64,000 nucleotides of DNA from Solibacillus silvestris (GTDB lineage Bacteria > Bacillota > Bacilli > Bacillales_A > Planococcaceae), in the NCBI GenBank assembly GCA_001586195.1, contig CP014609.1, positions 2,756,501-2,820,500 on the forward strand, written 5' to 3'. A program made the position numbers and the translations under genes. Positions 18,089-26,601 of the stretch are shown here, in pieces (position 1 is the first letter of the stretch; each line of letters opens with the position of its first letter). The notes below the pieces were generated by a model, which saw nothing but the letters and a program-made list of their open reading frames with translations, did not search any database and was not told the origin of the DNA.

Positions 18089-19273
18089 TTAAATTACATT
18101 GTTTTCAATGAGTTCTCTAATTTTTTCATCACTGTATCCGAGACTGCGCAATACTTCTTCCGAATGCTCTCCCAATAAAGGAGGGGCATATCTGACTTGA
18201 GGCTTCGTTTCCGAGAATTTCACCGGAAATGCAGGTACTTTTAAATTCGGCACATTCGGATGCTCTATATCGATCATCATTTCTCGTGCAATGACTTGCG
18301 GGTGCTTTAATACTTGATCAATTGTTTGAATTGGACCACATGGCACGCCCGCACGATCGAGTTTTCCTGTAATTTCTTCACTGGACATTTGAAGGAAACG
18401 TTCTTGAATCATTGTTTCCAGTTCATCACGGTATTTCACACGATCGGCATTTAGCTTGAATTTCTCTTCGTTTTCCATATCAGTCCATCCTAATGCTGTG
18501 CACATTTTATTCCATAGACCATCATTTGCAACCGCGATGACGACATCATGATCGCCGGTCTTGAATGCCCGATACGGTACGAGTGAACCATGTGCAGTAC
18601 CCATGCGTTTCGGGTACGTACCCTCCGCCATGTAGCCGACTGCCATATGATTTAATAGCGCCACTTGGCTATCGAGTAAACTGATATCCAAGTACTGACC
18701 GATTCCTGTACTTTTTGATGCATGCAGCGCACTCACAATGCCAAATGCCGCAAACATGCCTGTCGTTAAATCCGCAATGGACATCCCTGCTTTAGCCGGT
18801 CTGTCCTCCTCACCTGTAATACTCATCAGACCTGCGAATGCCTGCAACAGAACATCGTAGCCGGCGCGGTTTTTTTCGGGCCCCGTACGTCCGAATCCCG
18901 AAATGGAACAAAATATTAGCTTCGGATTAATTTCTTTTAATGTTTCATAACCTAGGCCGAGTTTTTCCATCGTCCCAGTCCGGAAGTTTTCAACAAGAAC
19001 GTCAGCGTCCTTTACGAGCTCTTTAATAATCTCAATGCCTTCCGAAGATTTTAAATTGACCGTTATCCCTCTTTTATTGCGATTAGCCGCTAAGTAGTAG
19101 CAACTTTCGTCATTCCACTTTGGTGGCGTAAATCTTCTTGATTCGTCGCCAGAAGACGGTTCTTCCACCTTGATAACATCCGCTCCCATATCGGCAAGCA
19201 TCATTGTTGCATAAGGTCCTGCCAGTGTCCGGGACAAATCCAGTACTTTAAATCCTTCCAATGGTAGTCTCAC
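18089..19273 (-). CDS. CaiB/BaiF family (class III) CoA-transferase
   Basis: A 394-residue family III CoA-transferase moving CoA between acids through an aspartyl-CoA intermediate. The N-terminus LPLEGFKVLDLSRTLAGPYA, VIKVEEPSSGDESRRF, RNKRGITVNLKS and KAGMSIADLTTGMFAA (with the probable catalytic Asp near residue 169) are characteristic. The start is GTG at 19273, 8 nt after AGGAGAG. It sits between an acyl-CoA dehydrogenase and an aldehyde dehydrogenase on one operon and probably activates the acid substrate of that dehydrogenase. Confidence 0.87.
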   Translation of the reverse strand: MRLPLEGFKVLDLSRTLAGPYATMMLADMGADVIKVEEPSSGDESRRFTPPKWNDESCYYLAANRNKRGITVNLKSSEGIEIIKELVKDADVLVENFRTGTMEKLGLGYETLKEINPKLIFCSISGFGRTGPEKNRAGYDVLLQAFAGLMSITGEEDRPAKAGMSIADLTTGMFAAFGIVSALHASKSTGIGQYLDISLLDSQVALLNHMAVGYMAEGTYPKRMGTAHGSLVPYRAFKTGDHDVVIAVANDGLWNKMCTALGWTDMENEEKFKLNADRVKYRDELETMIQERFLQMSSEEITGKLDRAGVPCGPIQTIDQVLKHPQVIAREMMIDIEHPNVPNLKVPAFPVKFSETKPQVRYAPPLLGEHSEEVLRSLGYSDEKIRELIENNVI

Positions 19274-19305
19274 GTGATCTCTCCTGTTCTTTGCTGCGTA
19301 ATCAA

Positions 19306-20475
19306 TTACCTTACCGCTAACTTACTGCCTTTAAATGCTCTGCGCAGTTCGCCGCTAATAATATTTTTCTGAATTTCCGATGTACCTTCATAAATTTTCG
19401 TTATTCTTGCATCGCGGTAATAGCGTTCAATCGGATAATCTCTTACATAGCCCATACCACCGTGAATCTGTACGGCAAGATCGGCTACTTTGTTGTAAAC
19501 TTCCGAAGCGAACAGTTTGACCATTGCCGACTCTTTCACATTTCGAACGCCTTGGTCCGTCTGCCAAGCGACTTTATATGTTAATGCACGTAATGCTTCT
19601 GTTTGCATGCTCATTTCAGCTAGCATATGCTGTACTGCCTGGAACTCGATAATCGGCTGACCGAATTGTTCACGCTCATGGGCATAACTGATTGAATGTT
19701 CCAATAATTTCTCGCATGATCCTAAGTTACGGGCAGCTAATCCTGCGCGGCCGTTTGCTAATATTTTCAGTGCATTCACATAGCCCATGCCTTCTTCACC
19801 TAGCACGTTTTCTGCCGGCACTTCCAAGTTATCGAAGAACAGCTCGGCCGAATGGGAACCTCGCAAGCCCATTTTGTTTTCTACTGCTCCAAGGACAAAC
19901 CCTGGCATGTCCTTTTCCACGATGAATGATGTAATACCCTTTGCACCTTTTTCACGGTCCGTTACTGCCATTACGGTAAAAACATGTCCATCAACTGCAT
20001 TTGTAATATAATGTTTTGAACCATTTAAAATATATTTATCACCTTTTTTAACAGCTGTCGTTTTCATGCTTAATGCATTCGATCCTGCTGTCGGTTCTGT
20101 TAAAGCAAATGCTCCAATCCATTCGCCGGTCGCCATTTTAGGAAGATACTTTTGCTTTTGCTGCTCATTTCCGAGTTCGATAATTCCTACACTGCCAATG
20201 CCGTTATGTGCCCCGATTAATGTTGTATAACCGTTATGCGTTTTTCCGATTTCTTCAAAAATGGCACACTTTCCGACCATATCGAGTTCAAGTCCGCCAT
20301 ATTGCTCCGGAATGCTTAAACCGAACAGCCCCATATCCTTTGACATTTCAACAATATGTTCCGGAATCTGGTCGTTTTCCTCAATTTCCATTGCAACCGG
20401 CTCTACTTCTTCATATATAAATTTGCGAACCCCTTCACGTAATAGTTCGATATCTTCACTTAATCTAAAATCCAT
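19306..20475 (-). CDS. Acyl-CoA dehydrogenase
   Basis: A 389-residue FAD enzyme introducing a 2,3 double bond into acyl-CoA. Typical segments are [39 protein letters not shown] and the catalytic base Glu in [10 protein letters not shown] near residue 368. The true start is the ATG at 20475, 6 nt after GGAGAG; a much longer frame to 20622 runs through the promoter region. It is the first gene of an operon with the CoA transferase and aldehyde dehydrogenase, and should deliver electrons to the ETF encoded at 36374-38128 and then FadF. Confidence 0.9.
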   Translation of the reverse strand: MDFRLSEDIELLREGVRKFIYEEVEPVAMEIEENDQIPEHIVEMSKDMGLFGLSIPEQYGGLELDMVGKCAIFEEIGKTHNGYTTLIGAHNGIGSVGIIELGNEQQKQKYLPKMATGEWIGAFALTEPTAGSNALSMKTTAVKKGDKYILNGSKHYITNAVDGHVFTVMAVTDREKGAKGITSFIVEKDMPGFVLGAVENKMGLRGSHSAELFFDNLEVPAENVLGEEGMGYVNALKILANGRAGLAARNLGSCEKLLEHSISYAHEREQFGQPIIEFQAVQHMLAEMSMQTEALRALTYKVAWQTDQGVRNVKESAMVKLFASEVYNKVADLAVQIHGGMGYVRDYPIERYYRDARITKIYEGTSEIQKNIISGELRRAFKGSKLAVR

Positions 20476-20543
20476 CCTAATCTCTCCTCTACCATTTAAA
20501 TTTTTTGCATCTATTTTTATACTCGTAAACTTGCTTTCACCAT

Positions 20544-20617
20544 TTGTACTTATCTTTTTTAAGAATAAACGATACTTCAAGTACAATTTATGTATAATAA
20601 TAAAAAGAAATGTACTT
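20544..20617. promoter_or_regulatory. Three TGTACTT boxes in a divergent promoter region
   Basis: TTGTACTT (20544-20551) and AAGTACAA (20579-20586) form a perfect 8-bp inverted repeat with a 27-bp gap, and a third TGTACTT is at 20611. They lie between the divergent acyl-CoA dehydrogenase operon and the MBL hydrolase gene, overlapping likely promoters of both (TATAAT-like sequence at 20592). This could be an operator; the binding protein is not in the window. Confidence 0.4.
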
Positions 20618-20645
20618 TTCATTCATTCCAAAAGAGGTGTAGAAA

Positions 20646-21596
20646 ATGATCAAGCAACTTACGAATACCATTTTCAAAATAACATTACCGTGTATATACA
20701 ATTCAGAAGTGAACTGTTATTTAATTGAACAGGAACACTCCTACCTGCTTATTGATACAGGAGAAAATAACAAAGAAACTCTACTTTTCTGGAAACAATT
20801 AATCAATCGATTAGAAAAGCCCATATCCCATATTCTGCTCTCCCACACACATACTGACCATATCGGTTGCTGCCACTATTTACAGCAATTAACCGATGTA
20901 AAAATCATTGCTTCACAACATAGTAAAGAAAAACTAGTAACTTTAAAAAATAGCCCGAAAAATACTGGTTTAATCGATGCTGCTGCCCAATATGGTTATG
21001 TCTATCCATACTCACCTAAACATTTGATTGATGAGCAACAAGCTCATGATTTTGAAATCAATGAAACATTTGAAGACGGCGATACAATAAACATCGGTTC
21101 TTCCACCTTCCAAGCGATCGCAACCCCAGGACATTCGAACGATCTGTACTGTTTTTACGATGAAGCTTCATCTGTACTTTTCGCAAGCGACCATTTAATC
21201 CGGGATTTCAATCCTGTCCTAATTATTGAAAAAGATCATTTCAATCCTTTAAAAAGCTATTTTCATTCTTTGGATAAAATAATAGACCTCTCTTGTAATC
21301 TCGTCTTATCGGGACACGGCGATACTATTGAAAACTTTAACGCCTTAATCGAGACAAACCGTAATAAGCATTTAAAAAGGCTGCAGCAATTATCGGTCCT
21401 TTTATCGGAGAAACCGAAAACTTTCTCATCCATCATTCAGGAGATTTACAATAAGGACATTGCAAAAGCTAAAACCCAAGTGATGCAAACTTTAAGTTAT
21501 TTAAACTATTTACTGGAACAAAATGAGCTGAAGGTTATTAACAATCAAGATAGCATTGAAATAACAACAGCAGATCATGTAAATTCTTCCTCGTAA
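20646..21596 (+). CDS. MBL-fold metallo-hydrolase
   Basis: A 316-residue metallo-beta-lactamase-fold hydrolase. The metal motif HTHTDHIG is near residues 67-74, a further His lies in TPGHSNDLYCF (about 158), an Asp in ASDHLI and a last His in LSGHGDTI. A ~90-residue helical C-terminal extension follows the catalytic domain, as in LACTB2-like and acyl-CoA/thioester-hydrolysing members. It is transcribed away from the acyl-CoA dehydrogenase operon and shares its possible operator. A role in hydrolysing a CoA thioester or lactone intermediate is plausible but unproven. Confidence 0.8.
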   Translation: MIKQLTNTIFKITLPCIYNSEVNCYLIEQEHSYLLIDTGENNKETLLFWKQLINRLEKPISHILLSHTHTDHIGCCHYLQQLTDVKIIASQHSKEKLVTLKNSPKNTGLIDAAAQYGYVYPYSPKHLIDEQQAHDFEINETFEDGDTINIGSSTFQAIATPGHSNDLYCFYDEASSVLFASDHLIRDFNPVLIIEKDHFNPLKSYFHSLDKIIDLSCNLVLSGHGDTIENFNALIETNRNKHLKRLQQLSVLLSEKPKTFSSIIQEIYNKDIAKAKTQVMQTLSYLNYLLEQNELKVINNQDSIEITTADHVNSSS

Positions 21597-21613
21597 ACAG
21601 CATTTTTTTTAAA

Positions 21614-21656
21614 TAAACTCCCTATCTATTGTTAGTTGATAGATAGGGAGTTTTTA
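21614..21656 (+). terminator. Intrinsic terminator after the MBL hydrolase
   Basis: ACTCCCTATCTAT (21617-21629) pairs with ATAGATAGGGAGT (21639-21651), then TTTTTATT. The remaining bases 21657-21879 hold no gene I can support; they contain a 9-bp dyad TTCACTTAA/TTAAGTGAA at 21686-21715 with no T-run. Confidence 0.85.
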
Positions 21657-21879
21657 TTAAAAAGAAAGGTGTATGATCATCCGTGTTCACTTAACTAGGG
21701 GATTGATTAAGTGAATCTGCTTAACATTTCACATCACTTTTTAATAATTACGTCATACTTTGGTCCAACACGTTTAGCCGAGTCATTCGTTAAGCTTTTC
21801 ATTTTATATTTTCAAGGGGAATCCAATATAAATCTTTTGCCTGTCATTCGGGGAAAATGAATAGGCAAACATAAGCCAT

Positions 21880-22599
21880 TTATTTTTTGCTAAGTGCGGA
21901 TTCTTTTACTTCCTCTTCAAGAATCGGCAATGTCTCAAGCAATGTATGAAAACCAATAGCTGACGTTAATTGAAATACTTCAAGCAGCTCACCTTGTGTT
22001 GCACCATACTTGATGGCATTTTTCAAATGTACTTCAATACCTTTTTCAAACAGGTGGGTTGTCGATGAATCGATCGCAATATAAATAAATTCGATTAATT
22101 TCGGTTGCAAAATTCCTCTTCTCGTCGGGATTGTTAGAAATTCGTAATAAGCATCGAAATATTCAGTATCCATACGGATCAGATCATCCCTGAAATCATT
22201 CCAGTAACCCATTGTCGCGATAAATTTATCTTTAAGCGCCTGCTGTTCTTCTGTATAACCAGACTTTTCTTCTGATTTCGTATAATGTTTCATCATTAAC
22301 GGTATGCCTACAGCACATGTATGAACACCTAAAATGCTGACAACTTTCAATACTTCGGCAATTTCCTCTTTAGAGGCACCTAATAGCAGCGCTTTGCGGA
22401 TATGGTGTTGTGCTGCTGTCATATTCAAGTGGGTCGGTGATGCACTAAGCGCAATATTAATCAGTTCTCTTGTGACATCATCCAGGTGGCCATTTCTCCA
22501 GGGTGCTTCGGAAAAGCTTTTGTAAATTTTCAGAAATTCAGGATCGTCAGCTAAATAGTGCGCGATTTTTTCATTCCAGTACGAGTAATTTGGGTTCAT
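21880..22599 (-). CDS. Carboxymuconolactone decarboxylase (CMD) family protein, two domains
   Basis: A 239-residue all-helical protein with two tandem CMD-type units: HHIRKALLLGASKEEIAEVL with VHTCAVGIP (about residues 70-110), and VHLKNAIKYGATQGELLEVF with FHTLLETLP (about 185-225). The CxxC pair of AhpD-type disulfide reductases is missing, so a lyase, hydrolase or structural role is more likely than peroxidase support. The start was set at the ATG at 22599 behind AGGAGTGA. It is the last gene of the sigma-54 block starting at 28713 and follows a flavin reductase by 13 bp. Confidence 0.8.
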   Translation of the reverse strand: MNPNYSYWNEKIAHYLADDPEFLKIYKSFSEAPWRNGHLDDVTRELINIALSASPTHLNMTAAQHHIRKALLLGASKEEIAEVLKVVSILGVHTCAVGIPLMMKHYTKSEEKSGYTEEQQALKDKFIATMGYWNDFRDDLIRMDTEYFDAYYEFLTIPTRRGILQPKLIEFIYIAIDSSTTHLFEKGIEVHLKNAIKYGATQGELLEVFQLTSAIGFHTLLETLPILEEEVKESALSKK

Positions 22600-22612
22600 C
22601 AACTCACTCCTT

Positions 22613-23116
22613 TTATTTGCCAAATGATTCGGGAACCGCACCAAGATTTCGTTTGTAATAGAGCATTGCTTCTTTATCCGCCTTATGAATATTTACTACT
22701 TGACCGATTAAAATATAATGGTCGCCAGCATCGACGACATTGTACTTTTTACACTCTAAATTAGCGAAAGCATTTTTAATGACCGGTACTTTATTTTCGG
22801 ATAATTCCCAAGAACACTTACTGAAGCGGTCCGGCTCCTTTTTGCTGGCAAATGCCCAACAAGCATCTCCCTGGTCAGCAGATAAAATATTTACCGTGAA
22901 ATAGTCGGAGTGTTCGAATGCTGCGTAACTTGTTGATTTTTTGTCGATACACCATAAAATCAGTAATGGATCGATTGAAACCGATACAAAGGAATTGGCA
23001 GTTAACCCGACCGGTTGATTATTCGCATCTACCGTTGTTACAACAGTTACACCAGAAGGATAGCTTCCCATCACCTCTTTAAAAAGTTGTTCTGTATTTG
23101 TCTGTACATCATTCAT
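22613..23116 (-). CDS. Flavin reductase-like FMN-binding protein
   Basis: A 167-residue split-barrel flavin reductase of the HpaC/RutF type. The N-terminal PSGVTVVTTVDANNQPVGLT and TANSFVSVSIDPLLILWCID segments are diagnostic. Such proteins use NAD(P)H to make free reduced flavin for two-component monooxygenases. In this operon it is a natural partner for the luciferase-like monooxygenase at 35026-36093. AGGAGG lies 7 nt before the ATG. Confidence 0.87.
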   Translation of the reverse strand: MNDVQTNTEQLFKEVMGSYPSGVTVVTTVDANNQPVGLTANSFVSVSIDPLLILWCIDKKSTSYAAFEHSDYFTVNILSADQGDACWAFASKKEPDRFSKCSWELSENKVPVIKNAFANLECKKYNVVDAGDHYILIGQVVNIHKADKEAMLYYKRNLGAVPESFGK

Positions 23117-23134
23117 ATTTATTCCTCCTCTTCT

Positions 23135-23668
23135 TCATTTCATTAATTTGCTTATATACATCGCATATTTTTCAAGGATAGCGTTCATTTCCTGCTGAAC
23201 TTTATCCGTCAGTTCATTTTTCTCATTGAAGTCCGAAGATGTCGCAAAAATATATTCCGGTAATACAAACATCTTCAAGTAATTGGCAACTGGCTTCACC
23301 GAACTTTCAATAGCAAGATAATGCAGTGAATTTCCGCCTGTAGCTGCAAATAACACACATTTATCGGCAAAATGTTCAACCGGCACGAGCTCAAACAGAT
23401 TTTTTAAAACGCCCGGCATCGAGCCATGCAAGATTGTCGTTCCAATAATATACGCATCTGCCTCTGCGATTTTCCCAATTACTTTTTGCGTATCCCTATT
23501 GTATTGATCAATTGGTTTACCTGCACAAAATTCTAACTGAACGTCTTTTAAATCGAGAAATTCCATTTCGGTATTCGGCATTTTGTGCTGCAAATCTTCA
23601 GATAGCTTTTTTGTTAATAAGCTCGTTTTTGAACCGACTAAAGTACCGCTAATGCTTAAGATTTTCAC
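23135..23668 (-). CDS. NAD(P)H-dependent FMN reductase (SsuE-like)
   Basis: A 177-residue flavodoxin-fold reductase. It has an N-terminal phosphate loop SISGTLVGSKTS and the middle GTTILHGSMPGVLKNLFELV segment of the NADPH-dependent FMN reductase family. The start was set at the GTG at 23668 because AGAGGTG precedes it by 6 nt; a GTG three codons earlier lies inside that site. It is a second flavin reductase in the same operon as the split-barrel one, reinforcing the idea that reduced flavin is supplied to an oxygenase. Confidence 0.8.
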   Translation of the reverse strand: MKILSISGTLVGSKTSLLTKKLSEDLQHKMPNTEMEFLDLKDVQLEFCAGKPIDQYNRDTQKVIGKIAEADAYIIGTTILHGSMPGVLKNLFELVPVEHFADKCVLFAATGGNSLHYLAIESSVKPVANYLKMFVLPEYIFATSSDFNEKNELTDKVQQEMNAILEKYAMYISKLMK

Positions 23669-23683
23669 CTGATTCACCTCTTT

Positions 23684-24448
23684 TTATGGAGCTCCTGTTA
23701 CATAAATCGTTTGGCCCGTAATGTAGCTCGCTTCGTCGGAGCTTAAAAACAATATTGTGTAGGCGATATCTTCCGGTTTCCCGGTACGTCGAATCGGGTT
23801 TTGACTGATCATCGTCTGCTTCATTTTTTGGAAATCTTCAATCCCCCGATTTTTCGCAAGGCTTTCGGATACGGCACTCATCTCGGTGTCGATAAATCCG
23901 GGCGCTACACCGTTTACATTAATATTGTCCGGTCCTAATTCAATTGCTAATGTGCGGACCATTCCTTGTATGCCTGCTTTTGCTGCGGCGTAGTTCACTC
24001 GTCCTTTAGCTCCCAATGCAGCCTGAGATGAAATAAGGACCACTTTACCGCTGTTTTGTTCTACCATATAAGGAGCTACAGCCTGTGTAATGAGGAAAGC
24101 CCCTTTTAAATTAATGTTAATGACTGTATCCCATTCTTCTTCTTTCAAATTCGGCAGTAGATTGTCTTGTAAAATGCCGACACAGTTAATTAAAATATCG
24201 ATTTCCTTAAAATGGGCGATCGCTTTAGATACGGCTTCGTTTACGAGCGTTTTGTCCGTAATGTCAACTTTGAATGTCAGCACTTCAACATCCGCAGTGC
24301 GTAACCGCCCAGCTGTTTCTTCAAGCTTCGTTTCATTCCAGTCGAGCAATACAAGATGTGCCCCTTCCTGTGCCAACAAAGAGGCCGTCTTGGCACCGAT
24401 CCCATTCGCCCCGCCCGTGATCAGGGCTACCTTTTGCTGAAAGCGCAT
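23684..24448 (-). CDS. Short-chain dehydrogenase/reductase
   Basis: A 254-residue classical SDR. The cofactor loop ITGGANGIGAK is at residues 10-20, NCVG replaces NNAG, and the catalytic Ser and YAAAK (about residues 142 and 155-159) are intact. A C-terminal ITGQTIYVTGAP agrees with family length. It oxidises or reduces an alcohol/ketone, probably a hydroxyacyl intermediate of this operon. AAAGGAG precedes the ATG. Confidence 0.87.
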   Translation of the reverse strand: MRFQQKVALITGGANGIGAKTASLLAQEGAHLVLLDWNETKLEETAGRLRTADVEVLTFKVDITDKTLVNEAVSKAIAHFKEIDILINCVGILQDNLLPNLKEEEWDTVININLKGAFLITQAVAPYMVEQNSGKVVLISSQAALGAKGRVNYAAAKAGIQGMVRTLAIELGPDNINVNGVAPGFIDTEMSAVSESLAKNRGIEDFQKMKQTMISQNPIRRTGKPEDIAYTILFLSSDEASYITGQTIYVTGAP

Positions 24449-24490
24449 AAAATTCTCCTTTGCAAAGAAAGTGAGGAAATTTGAAAATGC

Positions 24491-25300
24491 CTAAACTTCC
24501 TGCTCATTAAACCACTGGATGGCTCCTTTTAATCCAAGCTCCGAAATCTTTTGCTGAACTAGCTTGATGCCGTCTGCTGTATGGATAATCGCATCTTGCT
24601 CAGGACCGAACATGACACCTGTACGGAAACCTTGTAAATCCATAATGCGGTTGTGCGCCTGCTTTTTCAGTTTCAAAATATCGAGCGGTGTTTTCGCGAT
24701 GCCTTTAGCAATTTTTAATGTTTCCTCTTCCAGTTCACCTGAGTTCACACATTTCGCCGCAATTCCGTACTGCTCCGCTTCACGCCCTGAAATTCGGCTG
24801 CCTGCTGTTAAGTCGAGCATTTTAGCGCGCTGATGACCGATATGCCAGCCCCAGTAAATTCCTACGAAACCTCCGCCAAGCGGAAGTGAAGGGAATCCGA
24901 ATTGTGTATCTTCATCGGTAATAACAATATCGCAGCTTGCAAGAAGCTGTGTACCTCCAGCAAGGGCATAACCATGTACTTGGGCAATGATCGGTTTCGG
25001 ATATTCCCAAATACGCAGCCATCTGCGTGTATATTGCTCCAGATTATTTTTGTCTTCAATGACAGATGGCGATTTGTATTTTTCCACGTCATAACCAACA
25101 CTAAATGCACGGCCGCTTCCTTTAATAATGAGTACGCTTACACTGTCGTCATGTTCCAGATCATCAAGCGCATAATCCAAATCTCTGAATAAATCGGCGT
25201 TCAATGCATTTAATTTCTCTGGACGATTTAAAATGACGTAGGCAATTCTCCCTTTCTTTTCTACTAATACAGCCTTTTCTTTTACGATTTCGTTTGACAT
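24491..25300 (-). CDS. Enoyl-CoA hydratase/isomerase-fold protein lacking the hydratase Glu pair
   Basis: A 269-residue crotonase-superfamily protein. The fold signature GYALAGGTQLLASCDIVI (about residue 110) is clear and the oxyanion-hole glycines are present. However, where hydratases have two catalytic Glu (as in GGGCEL and PE before the LG segment of the other crotonase at 40266), this protein has GGTQL and PSL. It is therefore unlikely to hydrate enoyl-CoA in the standard way and may be an isomerase, hydrolase, C-C lyase or ring-cleaving member. It lies between an acyl-CoA dehydrogenase and an SDR in the sigma-54 operon. Confidence 0.85.
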   Translation of the reverse strand: MSNEIVKEKAVLVEKKGRIAYVILNRPEKLNALNADLFRDLDYALDDLEHDDSVSVLIIKGSGRAFSVGYDVEKYKSPSVIEDKNNLEQYTRRWLRIWEYPKPIIAQVHGYALAGGTQLLASCDIVITDEDTQFGFPSLPLGGGFVGIYWGWHIGHQRAKMLDLTAGSRISGREAEQYGIAAKCVNSGELEEETLKIAKGIAKTPLDILKLKKQAHNRIMDLQGFRTGVMFGPEQDAIIHTADGIKLVQQKISELGLKGAIQWFNEQEV

Positions 25301-25327
25301 GTATAAGCCTCCCTTTTCCTATGTTTT

Positions 25328-26563
25328 TTAGCTGAAATTCAAGTCACCTTTTAACAGACTTTTCGCTACTGTACGACGGTGGATTTCCGAAGTCCCGTCA
25401 GGAATTCTAAGTGTTCTTGCTAAACGGAAGCCTTCTTCAAGCTCCAGTTCATTGGAAATACCAACGCCACCATGAATTTGGATCGCTTTGTCATAAACAC
25501 GGCCCATCATTTCCGTACAATATGCTTTCACCATTGAAATTTCTTTCGCCGGAGTTTTTTCCGAATTTTCAATCTTCCACGCACAGTGTAATGCCATATT
25601 GCGAGCTGCGTAAATATCCATTGCACAATCTGCCAACATTACTTGAATCATTTGGTGTTCGCCAATTTTTTTACCGAATGTTTGACGAATGTTTGCGTAT
25701 TCTACTGCTTTCTTTAATGCCCATTGTGCGGAACCGATACATTTACCGCTCATACCTAATCGGCCGTTATTAATACCGTGAATTGCTTTTGTGAATCCAT
25801 TGTCTACTTCGCCGATTACATGTTCATGAGGAACGCGTAGATTATCGAAACTTAAAATCGTTGCATCGCCGCCAAGTGAACCCATTGTCGGAATAACTGA
25901 ATCGACATTGAATCCTTCCCAGCCTGTTTCCACGAAGAAACAAGAGATACCGCCTTTTCGCTGTGCGACAAGTTCAGGATTTGTCACTGCAAATAACATA
26001 CAGTAATCGGAGTGCGCAGCATGTGAAATCCATTGTTTCGCACCATTGATCACCCATGTGTCACCGTCTTTTACAGCACGTGTTTTAATTCCCCAAACGT
26101 CCGACCCGGCATCTGGTTCTGTTAAACCGAAGCAAAGTGTTTTTTCACCGCTCGCAATACCCGGCAAATACTTTTCTTTCAGCGCAGGCTGCAATCCTGT
26201 CAATACAGGTGTCAATCCGTTTGTAAAAGGTGAAGGGATAATGACATGCTCGATTAATTTTCGGTTTGGATACAATTTGTTCAGTGCTTCCGCTACAAGT
26301 AAAGATGTAACCGGTCCTAATTGTTCACCGCCAAGCTCTTTATCGCCGAACATTGTATAAAACCCAGCTCTTGCCGATTCCATTCGTACAGTTTTTCGCA
26401 GTTCCTCCACCTTCGGGGAACGGCGGCCATCTTCTAAGTAATAGTTTCGCGAGTTATATAAAACATCACGATTTGCTTCCTCCAACGGGATAACTACTTT
26501 CTCCACAAATTGCTTTAATGCACCGATAATTTCTTGTGTGTCTTCCGGTATACGAAAATCCAT
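25328..26563 (-). CDS. Acyl-CoA dehydrogenase family protein (ACAD10/11-like C-terminus)
   Basis: A 411-residue FAD flavoprotein. FGLTEPDAGSDVWGIKT, WVINGAKQWISHA and VRMESARAGFYT are visible. At the position of the usual catalytic Glu (YEGTSEIQ) it has RIPDGTSEIHR, an Asp-containing form also seen in ACAD10/11-type dehydrogenases. This suggests a substrate other than plain fatty acyl-CoA, perhaps a branched or hydroxylated acid. GGAGAG precedes the ATG. It follows the CoA ligase gene by 38 bp and should donate electrons to ETF. Confidence 0.87.
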   Translation of the reverse strand: MDFRIPEDTQEIIGALKQFVEKVVIPLEEANRDVLYNSRNYYLEDGRRSPKVEELRKTVRMESARAGFYTMFGDKELGGEQLGPVTSLLVAEALNKLYPNRKLIEHVIIPSPFTNGLTPVLTGLQPALKEKYLPGIASGEKTLCFGLTEPDAGSDVWGIKTRAVKDGDTWVINGAKQWISHAAHSDYCMLFAVTNPELVAQRKGGISCFFVETGWEGFNVDSVIPTMGSLGGDATILSFDNLRVPHEHVIGEVDNGFTKAIHGINNGRLGMSGKCIGSAQWALKKAVEYANIRQTFGKKIGEHQMIQVMLADCAMDIYAARNMALHCAWKIENSEKTPAKEISMVKAYCTEMMGRVYDKAIQIHGGVGISNELELEEGFRLARTLRIPDGTSEIHRRTVAKSLLKGDLNFS

Positions 26564-26601
26564 AACTGTTCTCTCCTCTATTAACGTAATTTATTAGTTT
26601 A

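Noticed and set aside
21657-21879. Remnant gene after the MBL hydrolase
   Set aside because: No frame of useful length or resemblance; only a 9-bp dyad at 21686-21715.
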